From assembly GCA_031272085.1 (NCBI GenBank), contig JAISUN010000039.1, positions 1 through 36,134 of the forward strand: a stretch of DNA of 36,134 nt, read 5' to 3'. Under the pieces are notes generated by a model. It saw only the letters and a list, made by a program, of their open reading frames with translations. It was not told the origin of the DNA and did no database searches. The DNA comes from Dysgonamonadaceae bacterium. GTDB lineage: Bacteria; Bacteroidota; Bacteroidia; Bacteroidales; Azobacteroidaceae. The translations under genes and the position numbers were made by a program. Below are positions 25,793 to 35,037 of the stretch, piece by piece. How positions within the stretch are numbered: position 1 is the stretch's first letter; every line of letters starts with the position of its first letter.

Positions 25793-27410
25793 CGCGGGAG
25801 TTATTAACCAGCGTCCCCCGGATATTGGGATTTGCAATAAGTTTTCCCGAATTGACCTTAACCGATTGCTCGCTGTAAAGCGCGGTAATCTCGTTGTTTG
25901 ATGCGTCGAAACAATGCACTTCTATCGTATAAGTATTTCTGTGCCGGTAAGTATGCGAAACGTCGTAAATGCTGTTTACCAAAGGCGAATTTACCGTAGT
26001 ATCCGGCGTGCCGTCGCCCCAGTGGATAACGACTTTCGAGAAATCGTCGCCCCCTTCGCCGCCCGAAATGCTTAATTTGAAATCCGTATCTTTGCCCACG
26101 CAAACCGGAATATGGGGAGGCGGCTGCCGCAAGGCAACATTAAAGTAAAAACCGGTAGAGGACGGAAGCCCCCAGCCGCCGCTCCCTACCGTCGAATACG
26201 TAAGAATATTTTCAAGTTTGTAGATTTTCAGATTTGTGGGGTCGTCGTCCGGGTCGGGGATTACGAAAAGCCCTTTCCCGAAAGCGTCGGCTATGTAAAT
26301 GCGGTTGCCCGGCCCCCGCCCTACGGCTCCGAAATGGTTGTTTGTTCCGTCCTGAACCGCGGTTGACGAAGAGGGCGAAACAAGCGTTTTCAGCGGAGCG
26401 ACGGAGGTCGGCGTTGCAGCCGCCATCAATGCGTTGAAATCGTAAACGTTGAGCGTGGATTCGCCCGAGGCGCCTTCCGAACCGTTGATAATTGTTGTAT
26501 AAACGTACTGTCCGCTGGAACTGAAAGCCGCTCCGTAAAGGGCGCGGGTGGCAATCGATGTGTCGCCGTTTTCGCGGATTTTCACTTGGCTGAATGTTCC
26601 CGTTGCAGGGTCGAATGTCCCAAAAGCATAAAATGCCGAATTGCCCGAAGGCGGACTCCAAGAATTGTACCAGAAAGCCGTACCTGACTTATTAAAAGCC
26701 AGATAGCCCGTCATATACTGCCCTGCAATCTTGTTCAGGGCAACCGTTGAGGCGCTCCGTGCAACCGTATGCACGCTGTCTTTATCGACCAACCACACGT
26801 TGAGCCATGTATTTGCCGAAGTGCGCCCGACGGCTATTATCCAGAAATCGCTTTTGTTGGAATGTCTTACCGCCGTAACCGATTCGCCGAGATGCCCCGA
26901 CTGGCCGGTAAACAAGATGTCTTTTCTACTATCGACTACATCGCCGAGTCCACCGTCGAGGCTCATATCAATAATAGAATACGCCATTTTATTGGACTGC
27001 TCAATACCCAGAGTTACAGCGATATACTGTCCGCCGTGTCCGGGACGCGGGATGATTATTCCCGATTGAGTGGATGAAGCATTGCCGGTCAATCCCGTTC
27101 CGTTGGGCATAACCTGATGATTGCTGTTCCAGATTGTCCGCCCGTCGGAATAAAAGAGCAAATCGCCGTCGTCGGACGATACGCTGAAACAGCCTTCCTG
27201 CGTATTTATCGCCGCTTCAAAAGAGGTCGGAACATCAGAAAGCGTAATATCGCCCCCCGAAATGCCGAAAATATCGACAGCCGGATACGATTGTGTCGTA
27301 TTCCACGTCAAACCCGCGTAGTTGCCGAAAGTCCAGTTGTAATTTTCTTTCTGGGCAACAGCCGAAATGCAGGCAGGCAGCAAAATTGCTAAAACAAGAA
27401 AACGCTTCAT
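25788..27410 (-). CDS. Secreted protein with C-terminal PKD domain
   Basis: This 540-residue exported protein (signal peptide about 1-19, cut near AVAQ) begins NWTFGNYAGLTWN, a start seen in many Bacteroidota surface proteins. The central ~370 residues look like a beta-propeller-type region (repeated phrases such as SDDGDLLFYSDGRTIWN and SGIIIPRPGHGGQYIAV). A PKD domain lies at about 435-525 (VVIHWGDGTPDTTVN, SHTYRHRNTYTIEVH). There is no T9SS tail; the protein ends soon after the PKD domain, inside the simple repeat. Its ATG overlaps the upstream gene's stop (ATGA), so the two are translationally coupled. Function is unknown, probably a surface or gliding/adhesion-type protein. Confidence 0.75.
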   Translation of the reverse strand: MKRFLVLAILLPACISAVAQKENYNWTFGNYAGLTWNTTQSYPAVDIFGISGGDITLSDVPTSFEAAINTQEGCFSVSSDDGDLLFYSDGRTIWNSNHQVMPNGTGLTGNASSTQSGIIIPRPGHGGQYIAVTLGIEQSNKMAYSIIDMSLDGGLGDVVDSRKDILFTGQSGHLGESVTAVRHSNKSDFWIIAVGRTSANTWLNVWLVDKDSVHTVARSASTVALNKIAGQYMTGYLAFNKSGTAFWYNSWSPPSGNSAFYAFGTFDPATGTFSQVKIRENGDTSIATRALYGAAFSSSGQYVYTTIINGSEGASGESTLNVYDFNALMAAATPTSVAPLKTLVSPSSSTAVQDGTNNHFGAVGRGPGNRIYIADAFGKGLFVIPDPDDDPTNLKIYKLENILTYSTVGSGGWGLPSSTGFYFNVALRQPPPHIPVCVGKDTDFKLSISGGEGGDDFSKVVIHWGDGTPDTTVNSPLVNSIYDVSHTYRHRNTYTIEVHCFDASNNEITALYSEQSVKVNSGKLIANPNIRGTLVNNSRE

Positions 27411-28075
27411 CGTTTCGGAATTGCAATAATGTTAATGTACGAAGTCGGCTCCGGGTCGGCGCTCAAAACCTCATATTTCAACATTCCCTCGGCGCTGATG
27501 CTTATTACATCAATAATGGCTTCGTCGTAACTGATTACAACCCAGTCGAGTTCGTCGGCGGCATACATCCCCGGAACCTTTGTCAGCGCGGGATTGCTGC
27601 TCACGAAAGGGCCTGCTCCCAAAGTCTTGTCGAACTGATGGACATAAACATCCTTATAAACATCGAGGCTGTCGATGCCGAGTACGCTCACATCGAGATT
27701 GAATGAAGGCAAATAGAAAAACGAGTCGTCGGTAACGAAACGCCGCCACACGTCTTTCGCCGCGTCGAAATAATAATATCCGGGCGATGTAACGTTAATC
27801 GTTTTCCCTGCCGGCGTCGAAGCGGCTTCGGTTACATAAACTATCGCCGAATTTTGGTCGTCGCCGTAAGCGTCGTTTTTTGCGGCAAGCAAGTCGCCGG
27901 TAATCCTCGGCATAATTACTCCGTCGGAAACTGTCGCTTCTGTCGCTTTTCCTACCACTTCGAGCGTGGATTTCGGCGACGTCATCGCCCCGATTGTAAC
28001 TTGCGAAATAACGCTCGCAGCGTTAAACACTGCGAGCGCGGCGGTCAAAAAGATGTACCTCTTCATTTTCATCAT
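27407..28075 (-). CDS. Secreted protein of unknown function
   Basis: This 222-residue exported protein has a signal peptide (about 1-24, cut near VISQ). The mature start QVTIGAMTSPKSTLEVVGKA and the phrase GVIMPRITGDLLAAKND resemble the N-terminal region of many Bacteroidota surface proteins encoded near PKD or adhesin genes. No catalytic motif is visible. It is the first gene of a two-gene operon with the PKD protein and shares a 4-base stop/start overlap with it. An alternative start two codons in would not change the signal. I cannot give a function. Confidence 0.7.
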   Translation of the reverse strand: MMKMKRYIFLTAALAVFNAASVISQVTIGAMTSPKSTLEVVGKATEATVSDGVIMPRITGDLLAAKNDAYGDDQNSAIVYVTEAASTPAGKTINVTSPGYYYFDAAKDVWRRFVTDDSFFYLPSFNLDVSVLGIDSLDVYKDVYVHQFDKTLGAGPFVSSNPALTKVPGMYAADELDWVVISYDEAIIDVISISAEGMLKYEVLSADPEPTSYINIIAIPKR

Positions 28076-28125
28076 TGAAAAAACTTTTTTAAAAATATAT
28101 AATTATGAACAAAAAAATTACTCAC

Positions 28126-28141
28126 AGATACCACTGTATCT
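28126..28141. promoter_or_regulatory. Inverted repeat AGATAC-CACT-GTATCT in a divergent gap
   Basis: A perfect 6-bp inverted repeat with a 4-base spacer lies in the 239-base gap between divergent genes, about 50 bases upstream of the secreted-protein operon. It may be an operator. No clear TAnnTTTG box was found for that operon. Confidence 0.3.
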
Positions 28142-28255
28142 ATATAACAAATCTGGGCGAAAAAAGTTCACGAAAAATGCCAAAACTTTTTTCAGAAAAT
28201 GACAGAAGTTTTTAAAAGTGCGGATTTTATCAATGTTTTGTCATATTAAAAAAAT

Positions 28256-28287
28256 TTTGCAGAGGCGAAAAAAATATAGTATTTTTG
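28256..28287 (+). promoter_or_regulatory. Promoter of folC
   Basis: TTTG (28256-28259), a 20-base spacer and TATTTTTG (28280-28287) match the -33/-7 pattern. The ATG lies 27 bases after the box. Confidence 0.65.
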
Positions 28288-28314
28288 CACAAAAATCGAA
28301 ATTGATAATAAAAA

Positions 28315-29607
28315 ATGAACTACGAAGAAACGATACAGTATCTCTACGATTTTGCGCCGATGTTTCAGCAAGTCGGTACTGCCGGATACAAAGAAGGTAT
28401 GGAAAATTCCTTCCTGCTCGACGAGCATTTCGGGCGGCCGCACCGCAAATACGCTACTGTTCACGTGGCCGGAACCAACGGCAAAGGCTCGGTTTCGCAC
28501 CTTTTAGCCTCCATCTTAATGGAAGCGGGCTGCCGCGTGGGGCTTTACACCTCGCCTCACCTGCTCGATTTTCGCGAAAGAATCCGCATTAACGGCCAAC
28601 CTATTGAAAAAGAATATGTTATAAATTTCGTTGAAAAAGAACGCGCGTTTTTCGAGCCGCTTCATCCTTCGTTTTTTGAACTTACCACAAGCCTTGCATT
28701 CAAATATTTTGCCGATAAAGAGGTCGATATTGCGGTAATTGAGGTCGGCCTCGGCGGACGGCTCGACTGTACCAACGTCATAACTCCGCTTTTGAGCATT
28801 ATCACAAATATCAGTTTCGACCACGTGAACCTGCTTGGGAACACGCTAACAGCCATTGCGAGCGAAAAAGCCGGAATCATCAAGCCCGGAATCCCCGTCG
28901 TCGTCGGCGAGGCGGAGGGCGAGGTAAAAGAATATTTTTCCGGGTTGCAGGAAAAAATAGAATTTCCGGGTTGCTTAATCTTTGCCGACGAGCAGGATAT
29001 AATAAAGTCGTCCCGCCTCTTGCCGTCCGGCTTTTGGGAGTTTGAAACCAAAAAATACCCTCATCTTGTCTGCGAACTCGGCGGTTTTGCGCAGGAAAAA
29101 AATGCCGCAACTACGCTTTGCGCATTGGATGCGCTCCCGGTTCCGCCCGTCCCGAAAGAAGCGGTTTACAACGGCTTCCGCCGCGTGATAGAAAATACCG
29201 GCCTTATGGGACGCTGGCAAATAGTCGGCCAAAATCCGAAAATTGTCCTCGACACCGGCCACAATATCGGCGGAATCGCTTATACGGCGCGGCAATTGGC
29301 GCAGGAAAAATACAGGCGTCTGCATATAGTTTTCGGAATGGTAAAAGACAAGGATATTTCGGCTGTTTTAGCCTTGCTGCCCCGAAATGCGCAGTACTAC
29401 TTCACGCAGGCTGCAATTCCCAGAGCCTTAAATTCCAAGGACTTACAGACGCAAGCTGCCGCGTTCGGGCTGAAAGGCGAAATATTCGCCTCCGTCGCCA
29501 CCGCATTTTCGGCCGCCAAACAGTCCGCCGCGGCAGACGATTTCATTTTTGTAGGCGGCAGCACCTTTGTTGTGACAGAAGTATTGGAAAAATTGCAATC
29601 TTTGTAA
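28315..29607 (+). CDS. folC: Folylpolyglutamate synthase / dihydrofolate synthase
   Basis: This 430-residue cytoplasmic ligase adds glutamate to dihydropteroate and folates using ATP. The P-loop GTNGKGS is at residues 53-59. LYTSPHLLDFRERI, AVIEVGLGGRLDCTNVI (Mur-ligase-like Mg site) and NISFDHVNLLGNTLTAIASEKAGIIKPGIPVV follow in normal order. The C-terminal domain contains LDTGHNIGG and HIVFGMVKDKD. Length is normal. It has its own promoter, and an MFS transporter follows after 35 bases behind a separate promoter. Confidence 0.95.
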   Translation: MNYEETIQYLYDFAPMFQQVGTAGYKEGMENSFLLDEHFGRPHRKYATVHVAGTNGKGSVSHLLASILMEAGCRVGLYTSPHLLDFRERIRINGQPIEKEYVINFVEKERAFFEPLHPSFFELTTSLAFKYFADKEVDIAVIEVGLGGRLDCTNVITPLLSIITNISFDHVNLLGNTLTAIASEKAGIIKPGIPVVVGEAEGEVKEYFSGLQEKIEFPGCLIFADEQDIIKSSRLLPSGFWEFETKKYPHLVCELGGFAQEKNAATTLCALDALPVPPVPKEAVYNGFRRVIENTGLMGRWQIVGQNPKIVLDTGHNIGGIAYTARQLAQEKYRRLHIVFGMVKDKDISAVLALLPRNAQYYFTQAAIPRALNSKDLQTQAAAFGLKGEIFASVATAFSAAKQSAAADDFIFVGGSTFVVTEVLEKLQSL

Positions 29608-29623
29608 TAATTTTGTATCTTTG
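29593..29623 (+). promoter_or_regulatory. Promoter of the MFS transporter
   Basis: TTG (29593-29595), a 20-base spacer and TATCTTTG (29616-29623) match the -33/-7 pattern. The -33 part lies in the end of folC. Confidence 0.7.
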
Positions 29624-29642
29624 CACCCACAAAAACAACAAA

Positions 29643-30992
29643 ATGAATACTCTACGAGACAAAAGGGGAACGCGATGGGCGGTATTGATGCTGATTTCCT
29701 TTACAATGATGGCCGCCTATTTTTTCTACGACGCGATGGCGCCCCTCAAAGAAATGCTCGAAAAAGAGCAGGGCTGGACAAGCACCGACTACGGCCTGTT
29801 TACAAGTTCTTACAGTTGGTTCAACGTATTCCTGCTGATGCTTTTCTTCGGCGGAATACTGCTCGACCGCAAGGGAATCCGCTTCACCGGCCGCTTGGCG
29901 ACAATATTGATGGTTGCCGGAGCCTTGATAAAATACGCCGCCCTTTCAGGGCTTTTCCCTACCGAAGGCTCGCTGTTCGGAATCAAACTGCAAGTGCTTT
30001 ACGCCTCGCTCGGATTCGCGGTTTACGGCGTGGGAGCCGAAGTTATGGGCGTAGTAGTCAGCCGCGCGATAATCAAATGGTTCAAGGGCTACGAACTTGC
30101 GCTCGCAATGGGGCTTCAACTGTCCATCGCCCGCTTGGGAACAAGCATCGCCTTCCTTACAGCCAATCCATTGGCCTCGTATTTCGGCAATGTCCCAAAT
30201 TTAGTAATGTTTGGAGTTATCCTGCTGATAATAGGAGCATTAGCCTTCCTGATTTACACAGTAAAATATGACAAAAAACTTGATTCGCAAACGGGAATTA
30301 TCGACTATTCCTCGCCCGAAGACCAGTTCAAACTCGCCGACGTGAAAGCGATTGTTACAAATTACGGCTTTTGGCTGGTTGCAATTCTCTGTATCCTGTT
30401 CTATTCCTGCGTTTTTCCATTTCTGAAATACGCTCCCGACCTGATGACCAACAAATTCGGCGTGGATAGCGAATGGTCGGGACTGATACCCTCGATTCTG
30501 CCGGTCGGAACAATCATCCTAACTCCTTTATTCGGAACTATTTACGACAAAAAAGGCAAGGGAGCGACAATAATGATTATCGGCTCGCTGATGATGGTCG
30601 GGATTCACGCCCTGTTTTCCGTTCCATTCCTGAACAACTGGATTTTTGCGGCTTTCCTGACAGTTTTGCTTGGAATCTCATTTTCGCTCGTTCCCTCGGC
30701 GATGTGGCCCTCTATTAATAAAATCATACCCGAAAAGCAGTTAGGAACAGCATTTGCGCTTATTTTCTGGGTTCAAAACATCGGCCTGATGAGCGTACCT
30801 CTGCTCATCGGATACGTGCTTGACCGCTGGTGCAAAACAACAGGCGCCGACGGCTCAATCTCATACGATTACACGCTGCCGATGCTGATTTTCACGTCTT
30901 TTGCCGTCCTGTCCGTGATTTTTGCATTCCTGCTGAAACGCGAAGACCGGCGCAAAGGCTACGGATTGGAAAAGGCCAACGAGGAAAAATGA
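29643..30992 (+). CDS. Major facilitator superfamily transporter
   Basis: This 449-residue inner-membrane transporter is predicted to have about 12 hydrophobic helices. MFS motif A appears in both halves between helices 2 and 3 (GGILLDRKGIR near residue 70) and 8 and 9 (GTIYDKKGKG). The ATG at 29643 is chosen because it follows the promoter and starts at a normal MFS N-terminus; the longer open frame upstream overlaps folC. The substrate cannot be read from the sequence. The gene ends 40 bases before gltX, which has its own -7 box. Confidence 0.88.
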   Translation: MNTLRDKRGTRWAVLMLISFTMMAAYFFYDAMAPLKEMLEKEQGWTSTDYGLFTSSYSWFNVFLLMLFFGGILLDRKGIRFTGRLATILMVAGALIKYAALSGLFPTEGSLFGIKLQVLYASLGFAVYGVGAEVMGVVVSRAIIKWFKGYELALAMGLQLSIARLGTSIAFLTANPLASYFGNVPNLVMFGVILLIIGALAFLIYTVKYDKKLDSQTGIIDYSSPEDQFKLADVKAIVTNYGFWLVAILCILFYSCVFPFLKYAPDLMTNKFGVDSEWSGLIPSILPVGTIILTPLFGTIYDKKGKGATIMIIGSLMMVGIHALFSVPFLNNWIFAAFLTVLLGISFSLVPSAMWPSINKIIPEKQLGTAFALIFWVQNIGLMSVPLLIGYVLDRWCKTTGADGSISYDYTLPMLIFTSFAVLSVIFAFLLKREDRRKGYGLEKANEEK

Positions 30993-31003
30993 AAAATTTT
31001 TCG

Positions 31004-31011
31004 TACCTTTG
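31004..31011 (+). promoter_or_regulatory. -7 promoter box of gltX
   Basis: TACCTTTG followed by CACCC closely resembles the boxes of the MFS and tRNA-Ser genes. No clear -33 TTTG is seen. The ATG is 21 bases downstream. Confidence 0.55.
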
Positions 31012-31032
31012 CACCCTAAATACCGAAAATTT

Positions 31033-32463
31033 ATGAACGAAATAAGAACCAGATTTGCGCCGAGTCCTACGGGATTTATGCACATAGGCAACTTGCGCAC
31101 AGCGCTTTACGCTTACCTCTTCGCTAAAAAAAATAACGGAAAATTCATACTCCGAATCGAAGATACCGACCGCGAACGACTGATAGAAAACGCCGTCGAT
31201 ACAATCTACAACACGCTGAAACTCGCCGGATTGCAACACGACGAAGGCCCCGACAACGGCGGCGACTGCGGCCCCTACATCCAGAGCGAACGGAAAGCAA
31301 TTTACGCCGAATACGCCAAAAAACTGATTGACAGCGGCGACGCTTACTATTGCTTCTGCACCAAAGAACGCCTCGAAAGCCTGACCGACGAATCGGGAAA
31401 CCGCCGCTACGACAAGCATTGCCTGCATCTCTCGAAAGCGGAAATAGAAGAAAAACTCGCTTCGGGAGTCCCTTACGTCATCCGCCAAAACGTTCCGACA
31501 GAAGGCGTTAGCGCTTACAACGACCTCGTTTTCGGCGAAATTTCGGTGGAAAACCGCGAACTTCACGACAACGTCCTCATAAAGTCCGACGGATACCCGA
31601 CCTACAACTTTGCAAACGTAGTGGACGACCATCTGATGCGTATTTCGCACGTCATACGCGGTATGGAATATTTGAGCAGCACGCCGAATTACAACCTGCT
31701 TTACAGGGCTTTCGGCTGGGAAATCCCGCAATACATTCATCTGCCGCACATTATGCGCGACAAGCAGCACAAACTCTCGAAACGCTACGGCGACGCCAAT
31801 TTTGAGGATTTTCTCGAAAAAGGCTTCCTGCCCGAAGCAATCATCAACTACGTCGCCCTGCTCGGCTGGAATCCGAAAAACGACCGCGAAAAATTTACGC
31901 TTACCGAACTCGCCGAGGCTTTCGACGTAGCAGGTATTTCCAAATCGGCAGCGGTTTTCGACGAAGTTAAATTGCGCTGGCTGAACTCGCAATATATCCA
32001 GGAAATGCCGACTGAGGAATTTCAAAAACACGCCCTACCCTATTTTGAAAATCTGCCTGCAAATATAGATAAAGAACTGTTAATCAAACTTTTGCAGCCA
32101 AGAATTTCCGTTTTTTCGGATATTCCCGAAAAATTGGCGTTCATAACCGCTTTCGAGGATTACGACATTAATTTGTTGGAAGACAAAAACTCGAAAACTA
32201 CTTTGGAATTGGCCAAAACGGTGTTGCCGGAAGTTATTGCGCTGTCGGAAAACGCTGCCGTATGGGAAAACGACGCGCTTTTCGAGGCTTATAATGCTCT
32301 GACAGAGAAACTTGGCGTTAAGCGGAAACAACTTCTCTGGTTAGTCCGCATCGCGCTGACCGGTCAGGCCTCAACGCCCTGCGGAGCGACCGAAGCCTGC
32401 GTTTTGCTGGGCAAGGACGAGGCGCTTCGGAGGCTGAAATACAGTCTGCAACGCATTTCGTAA
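31033..32463 (+). CDS. gltX: Glutamyl-tRNA synthetase
   Basis: This 476-residue cytoplasmic class I enzyme charges tRNA-Glu. The HIGH-type motif is HIGN (17-20) in FAPSPTGFMHIGNLRTALYAY, and the KMSKS-type motif is KLSKR (247-251). A possible zinc-site part, CFCTKERLESL, follows YY at about residue 114. LRIEDTDRERL is typical. The start at 31033 gives the usual N-terminus (MNEIRTRFAPSP). The HIGN/LRTALYAY form reminds me more of clostridial and spirochaete enzymes than of the common Bacteroidota form, so transfer or a second copy is possible. The gene converges on trpA with only 6 bases between them. Confidence 0.95.
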   Translation: MNEIRTRFAPSPTGFMHIGNLRTALYAYLFAKKNNGKFILRIEDTDRERLIENAVDTIYNTLKLAGLQHDEGPDNGGDCGPYIQSERKAIYAEYAKKLIDSGDAYYCFCTKERLESLTDESGNRRYDKHCLHLSKAEIEEKLASGVPYVIRQNVPTEGVSAYNDLVFGEISVENRELHDNVLIKSDGYPTYNFANVVDDHLMRISHVIRGMEYLSSTPNYNLLYRAFGWEIPQYIHLPHIMRDKQHKLSKRYGDANFEDFLEKGFLPEAIINYVALLGWNPKNDREKFTLTELAEAFDVAGISKSAAVFDEVKLRWLNSQYIQEMPTEEFQKHALPYFENLPANIDKELLIKLLQPRISVFSDIPEKLAFITAFEDYDINLLEDKNSKTTLELAKTVLPEVIALSENAAVWENDALFEAYNALTEKLGVKRKQLLWLVRIALTGQASTPCGATEACVLLGKDEALRRLKYSLQRIS

Positions 32464-32469
32464 ACTGCG

Positions 32470-33240
32470 CTATTTAAGCGTTTCCATCAGTTTTTTTACG
32501 GCCTGTTCGGGTTGATTTTCTTCTTTCAGCAGGCTGATGAAACGGCTGCCGATGATTGCTCCCGAAGCGTTGGCAAAAGCGGCGTCGAGCGTTGCACGAT
32601 TCGATATTCCGAAGCCAATCAGTCGGGGATTTTTCAGTTTCATTGCATTTATCCGGCGGAAATAAGCCTGTTTCTGTTCGTCGAAACTTTTTTGCGCTCC
32701 CGTGGTCGAAGCAGAGGAAACCATATAGATAAAACCCTCTGTATGAGCGTCTATCAGACGGATTCGTTCTTCGGAAGTTTCCGGCGTAATCAGCATTATT
32801 ATTTTTAATCCGCAACGGTCGGCTATCGGCTTGTAATTTTCCAAATATTCGTTGAAAGGCAAATCGGGAATTATCAGCCCCGAAACCCCGCAACGGACGC
32901 AATCCTGCGCAAATTTCCCGAAACCGCACTGCATTATCGGGTTCACATAGCCCATCATTATCAGCGGGATTTTCACTTCGGGCGCAATTTCTTCCAACTG
33001 CCGGAATAAAAGTTTGAGATTCATACCGTTACGCAAGGCTATCGTGCTGCTTTCCTGAATAACGGGGCCGTCGGCCATAGGGTCGGAAAACGGGATTCCA
33101 ACCTCAATCAAATCAACTCCGGCGCTTTGTAAAGCCTTGATTATCCGCCCTGTATCGTCAAGAGCGGGAAATCCTGCCGTAAAATAAATCGACAGGATAT
33201 TGCTCTTTTTCCGCTCAAAAAGTTCGCTTATTCTGTTCAT
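32470..33240 (-). CDS. trpA: Tryptophan synthase alpha chain
   Basis: This 256-residue cytoplasmic TIM barrel cleaves indole-3-glycerol phosphate to indole and glyceraldehyde 3-phosphate. The catalytic residues are E46 ([11 protein letters not shown]) and D57 (MADGPVIQ), equivalent to E49 and D60 of the E. coli protein. The loop STTGAQKSF and the phosphate-binding GFGIS and GSRFI motifs are present. Its ATG overlaps the aminotransferase stop (ATGA), so it is translationally coupled as the last gene of a four-gene operon. No other trp gene is in the window. Confidence 0.96.
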   Translation of the reverse strand: MNRISELFERKKSNILSIYFTAGFPALDDTGRIIKALQSAGVDLIEVGIPFSDPMADGPVIQESSTIALRNGMNLKLLFRQLEEIAPEVKIPLIMMGYVNPIMQCGFGKFAQDCVRCGVSGLIIPDLPFNEYLENYKPIADRCGLKIIMLITPETSEERIRLIDAHTEGFIYMVSSASTTGAQKSFDEQKQAYFRRINAMKLKNPRLIGFGISNRATLDAAFANASGAIIGSRFISLLKEENQPEQAVKKLMETLK

Positions 33241-34553
33241 TTTTTATTTTTGTATTGCTCCGCAAAATGCGCCAAACGCTCGTCGAGCAGCGCATATTGG
33301 TTGTCTTTTATAAACGAAACGCAGGCCCGCAAGCCTTCCTGATTGCTGCCGGTAGTGGAAAGCGAAATTGCGGTAACTCCGTATGGAATCAGCGATTTAA
33401 TCAACTGTCCGCCAGTCATTCCGGGATAGCGGATTGTGAAATAAAATCCGTCGCCGATTGGTTCGCCGAGGTCGGTATCGTAAACAATCTCGAAGCCGTG
33501 TTTCAGGAAAATATCTTTGATTTTCCGCGCTCGGCGGGCATATTCCGCCACTTCGCCGAGAAAATTGTACTCGCCGTCGGCAGCCGCCTTGAACATAGCC
33601 GCCAAAGCATATTGAGCCGAATGGCTGACTCCGGTCGAGGCGGCATATAAAACCCTGTGAATGAAGACGCTGCCGAATGTTCCGCCTCCGTATTTTGCAG
33701 TCAAACCCTCAAATTCGCGCTTGCGCAAAGCGTCAGAAATCGCAACAACAGCAATCCTCTGTCCGGCGTAACTGAACGCCTTTGAGCCGGAAATCAGGAG
33801 CGCATAATTGTCGGTATATTTTCCCACGCTGGCCTGAAACGGCGGCTCGAAAGGACGGCTCAAATCCTTGCGGAAATCCATCGCAAAATACGCAAGGTCT
33901 TCAAAAACAATGGTATCGTATTTCGTAGCAAGTTCGCCAATCGTCCGCAATTCCTCGTCTTTCAGGCAAATCCAGGCCGGATTGTTGGGATTGGAATAGA
34001 TTATGCAGGCGATATTTCCGCGTTTCAGATACGATTCAAGTTTGTCTTTCAGCCTGTCGCCGCGAAAATCATAAACGTCGAAAGTTTCGTATTTTATGCC
34101 GAGAACGTGAGCCTGCTGTTTCTGAACCGGAAATCCCGGGTCGATGAACAGAATCGTGTCTTTCCCGCTCCGGCACTGGCTTGCAACGATGAACGAGCAA
34201 AACGAGCCTTCCATCGAGCCGACTACCGGCACACAGCCTTCGGGTGCAATATCGAGGTCAATAAACGCTTTTATGAAACGCGAAGTTGCGGTTTTCAGAG
34301 CCGGAATGCCGTCTATCGGCGGATAAATTGAGGCGACGCCGCGGCGCAGGGCTTCAATTTCGGCTTCAACGCCCACTTGCGAGGGAGGCAACCCCGGCAC
34401 GCCCATTTCCATACGGACAAATTCGAGGCCGGTCTGCGCCTCAACTTTGTCGGCTATCGCCACCACTTCGCGAATCGTAGCCTTTTCCAAATCGCTGATA
34501 TGCAATTCTTTAACTGCCTTGTTTATAATATCTTGACTGACAGGGTAATTCAT
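33237..34553 (-). CDS. PLP-dependent aminotransferase, class I/II
   Basis: This is a 438-residue fold type I aminotransferase. The PLP lysine is predicted at K258 ([12 protein letters not shown]). Supporting residues are N190 in SNPNNPAW, D219 and Y222 in [10 protein letters not shown], and R266. The N-terminus has the substrate-side region [11 protein letters not shown] and [13 protein letters not shown]. The amino-donor specificity is not readable, though aromatic or aspartate-type aminotransferase activity would fit the coupling to trpA. It follows the HAD gene after 13 bases. Length is slightly above the usual ~400. Confidence 0.9.
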   Translation of the reverse strand: MNYPVSQDIINKAVKELHISDLEKATIREVVAIADKVEAQTGLEFVRMEMGVPGLPPSQVGVEAEIEALRRGVASIYPPIDGIPALKTATSRFIKAFIDLDIAPEGCVPVVGSMEGSFCSFIVASQCRSGKDTILFIDPGFPVQKQQAHVLGIKYETFDVYDFRGDRLKDKLESYLKRGNIACIIYSNPNNPAWICLKDEELRTIGELATKYDTIVFEDLAYFAMDFRKDLSRPFEPPFQASVGKYTDNYALLISGSKAFSYAGQRIAVVAISDALRKREFEGLTAKYGGGTFGSVFIHRVLYAASTGVSHSAQYALAAMFKAAADGEYNFLGEVAEYARRARKIKDIFLKHGFEIVYDTDLGEPIGDGFYFTIRYPGMTGGQLIKSLIPYGVTAISLSTTGSNQEGLRACVSFIKDNQYALLDERLAHFAEQYKNKK

Positions 34554-34566
34554 ATTTTAAATATTT

Positions 34567-35016
34567 TTAATAACCGTACCTTTTATTATTTTCCCAAATT
34601 TCGCCGAGGCGAATAAGGAAATTTTTCCTCCGCTGCGGCCGCTCGTCATCGACGTCTTCAAAGTTCATCAGGTCGTTGGAGCCGGACTTAATCATCCGGT
34701 AAATAACGCCCCAGTCGGGCAATCCGCCGATGTTTTTGTCGTCGATATACAGGTCGGCGTTGATTTTCCGCGGCTGCTCGCCCTCCGTTTCTTCGGGATA
34801 ATTGGAATTTACGGCATAAAATTCCAGTCCGTTTTTGGCACAAAAATCAACCGCCTCTTTCAGCAGGTCGCCTTCGCGAACCGACCACAGAATCAACAAA
34901 TGGTGTTCTTCCTGCTGTAATTTTTTCAGCACCTCGAAAGCAAACGGAACCGGTTTTCCGATGTTCGGATATTCGTGCTGAACAATTGTTCCGTCAAAAT
35001 CTACTGCAATAATCAT
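34567..35016 (-). CDS. Small HAD-superfamily phosphatase
   Basis: This 149-residue cytoplasmic protein resembles the small BT0820-type HAD hydrolases of Bacteroidota. Motif I is DFDGT (D6 nucleophile, D8 acid), motif II is LLILWSVREG, and the acidic motif IV is YIDDKNIGGLP. No cap domain is evident, so the substrate may be large or a small phosphate ester. The C-terminal tail is charged (DVDDERPQRRKN). It lies 21 bases after recR and 13 bases before the aminotransferase, in one operon. Confidence 0.85.
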   Translation of the reverse strand: MIIAVDFDGTIVQHEYPNIGKPVPFAFEVLKKLQQEEHHLLILWSVREGDLLKEAVDFCAKNGLEFYAVNSNYPEETEGEQPRKINADLYIDDKNIGGLPDWGVIYRMIKSGSNDLMNFEDVDDERPQRRKNFLIRLGEIWENNKRYGY

Positions 35017-35037
35017 AAATAATTAAAAGATAAAATG

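Noticed and set aside
25788-26000. T9SS sorting tail on the PKD protein
   Set aside because: The protein ends about 15 residues after the PKD domain, without the usual GxY-type strand pattern or basic end.
29118-29642. Long N-terminal extension of the MFS frame
   Set aside because: It overlaps folC, is arginine/proline-rich and out of keeping with MFS proteins. The promoter at 29593-29623 places the start at 29643.
30892-32031. 379-codon open frame on the minus strand
   Set aside because: It is antisense to gltX and the MFS gene, both secure by motif. The frame has no recognisable family.
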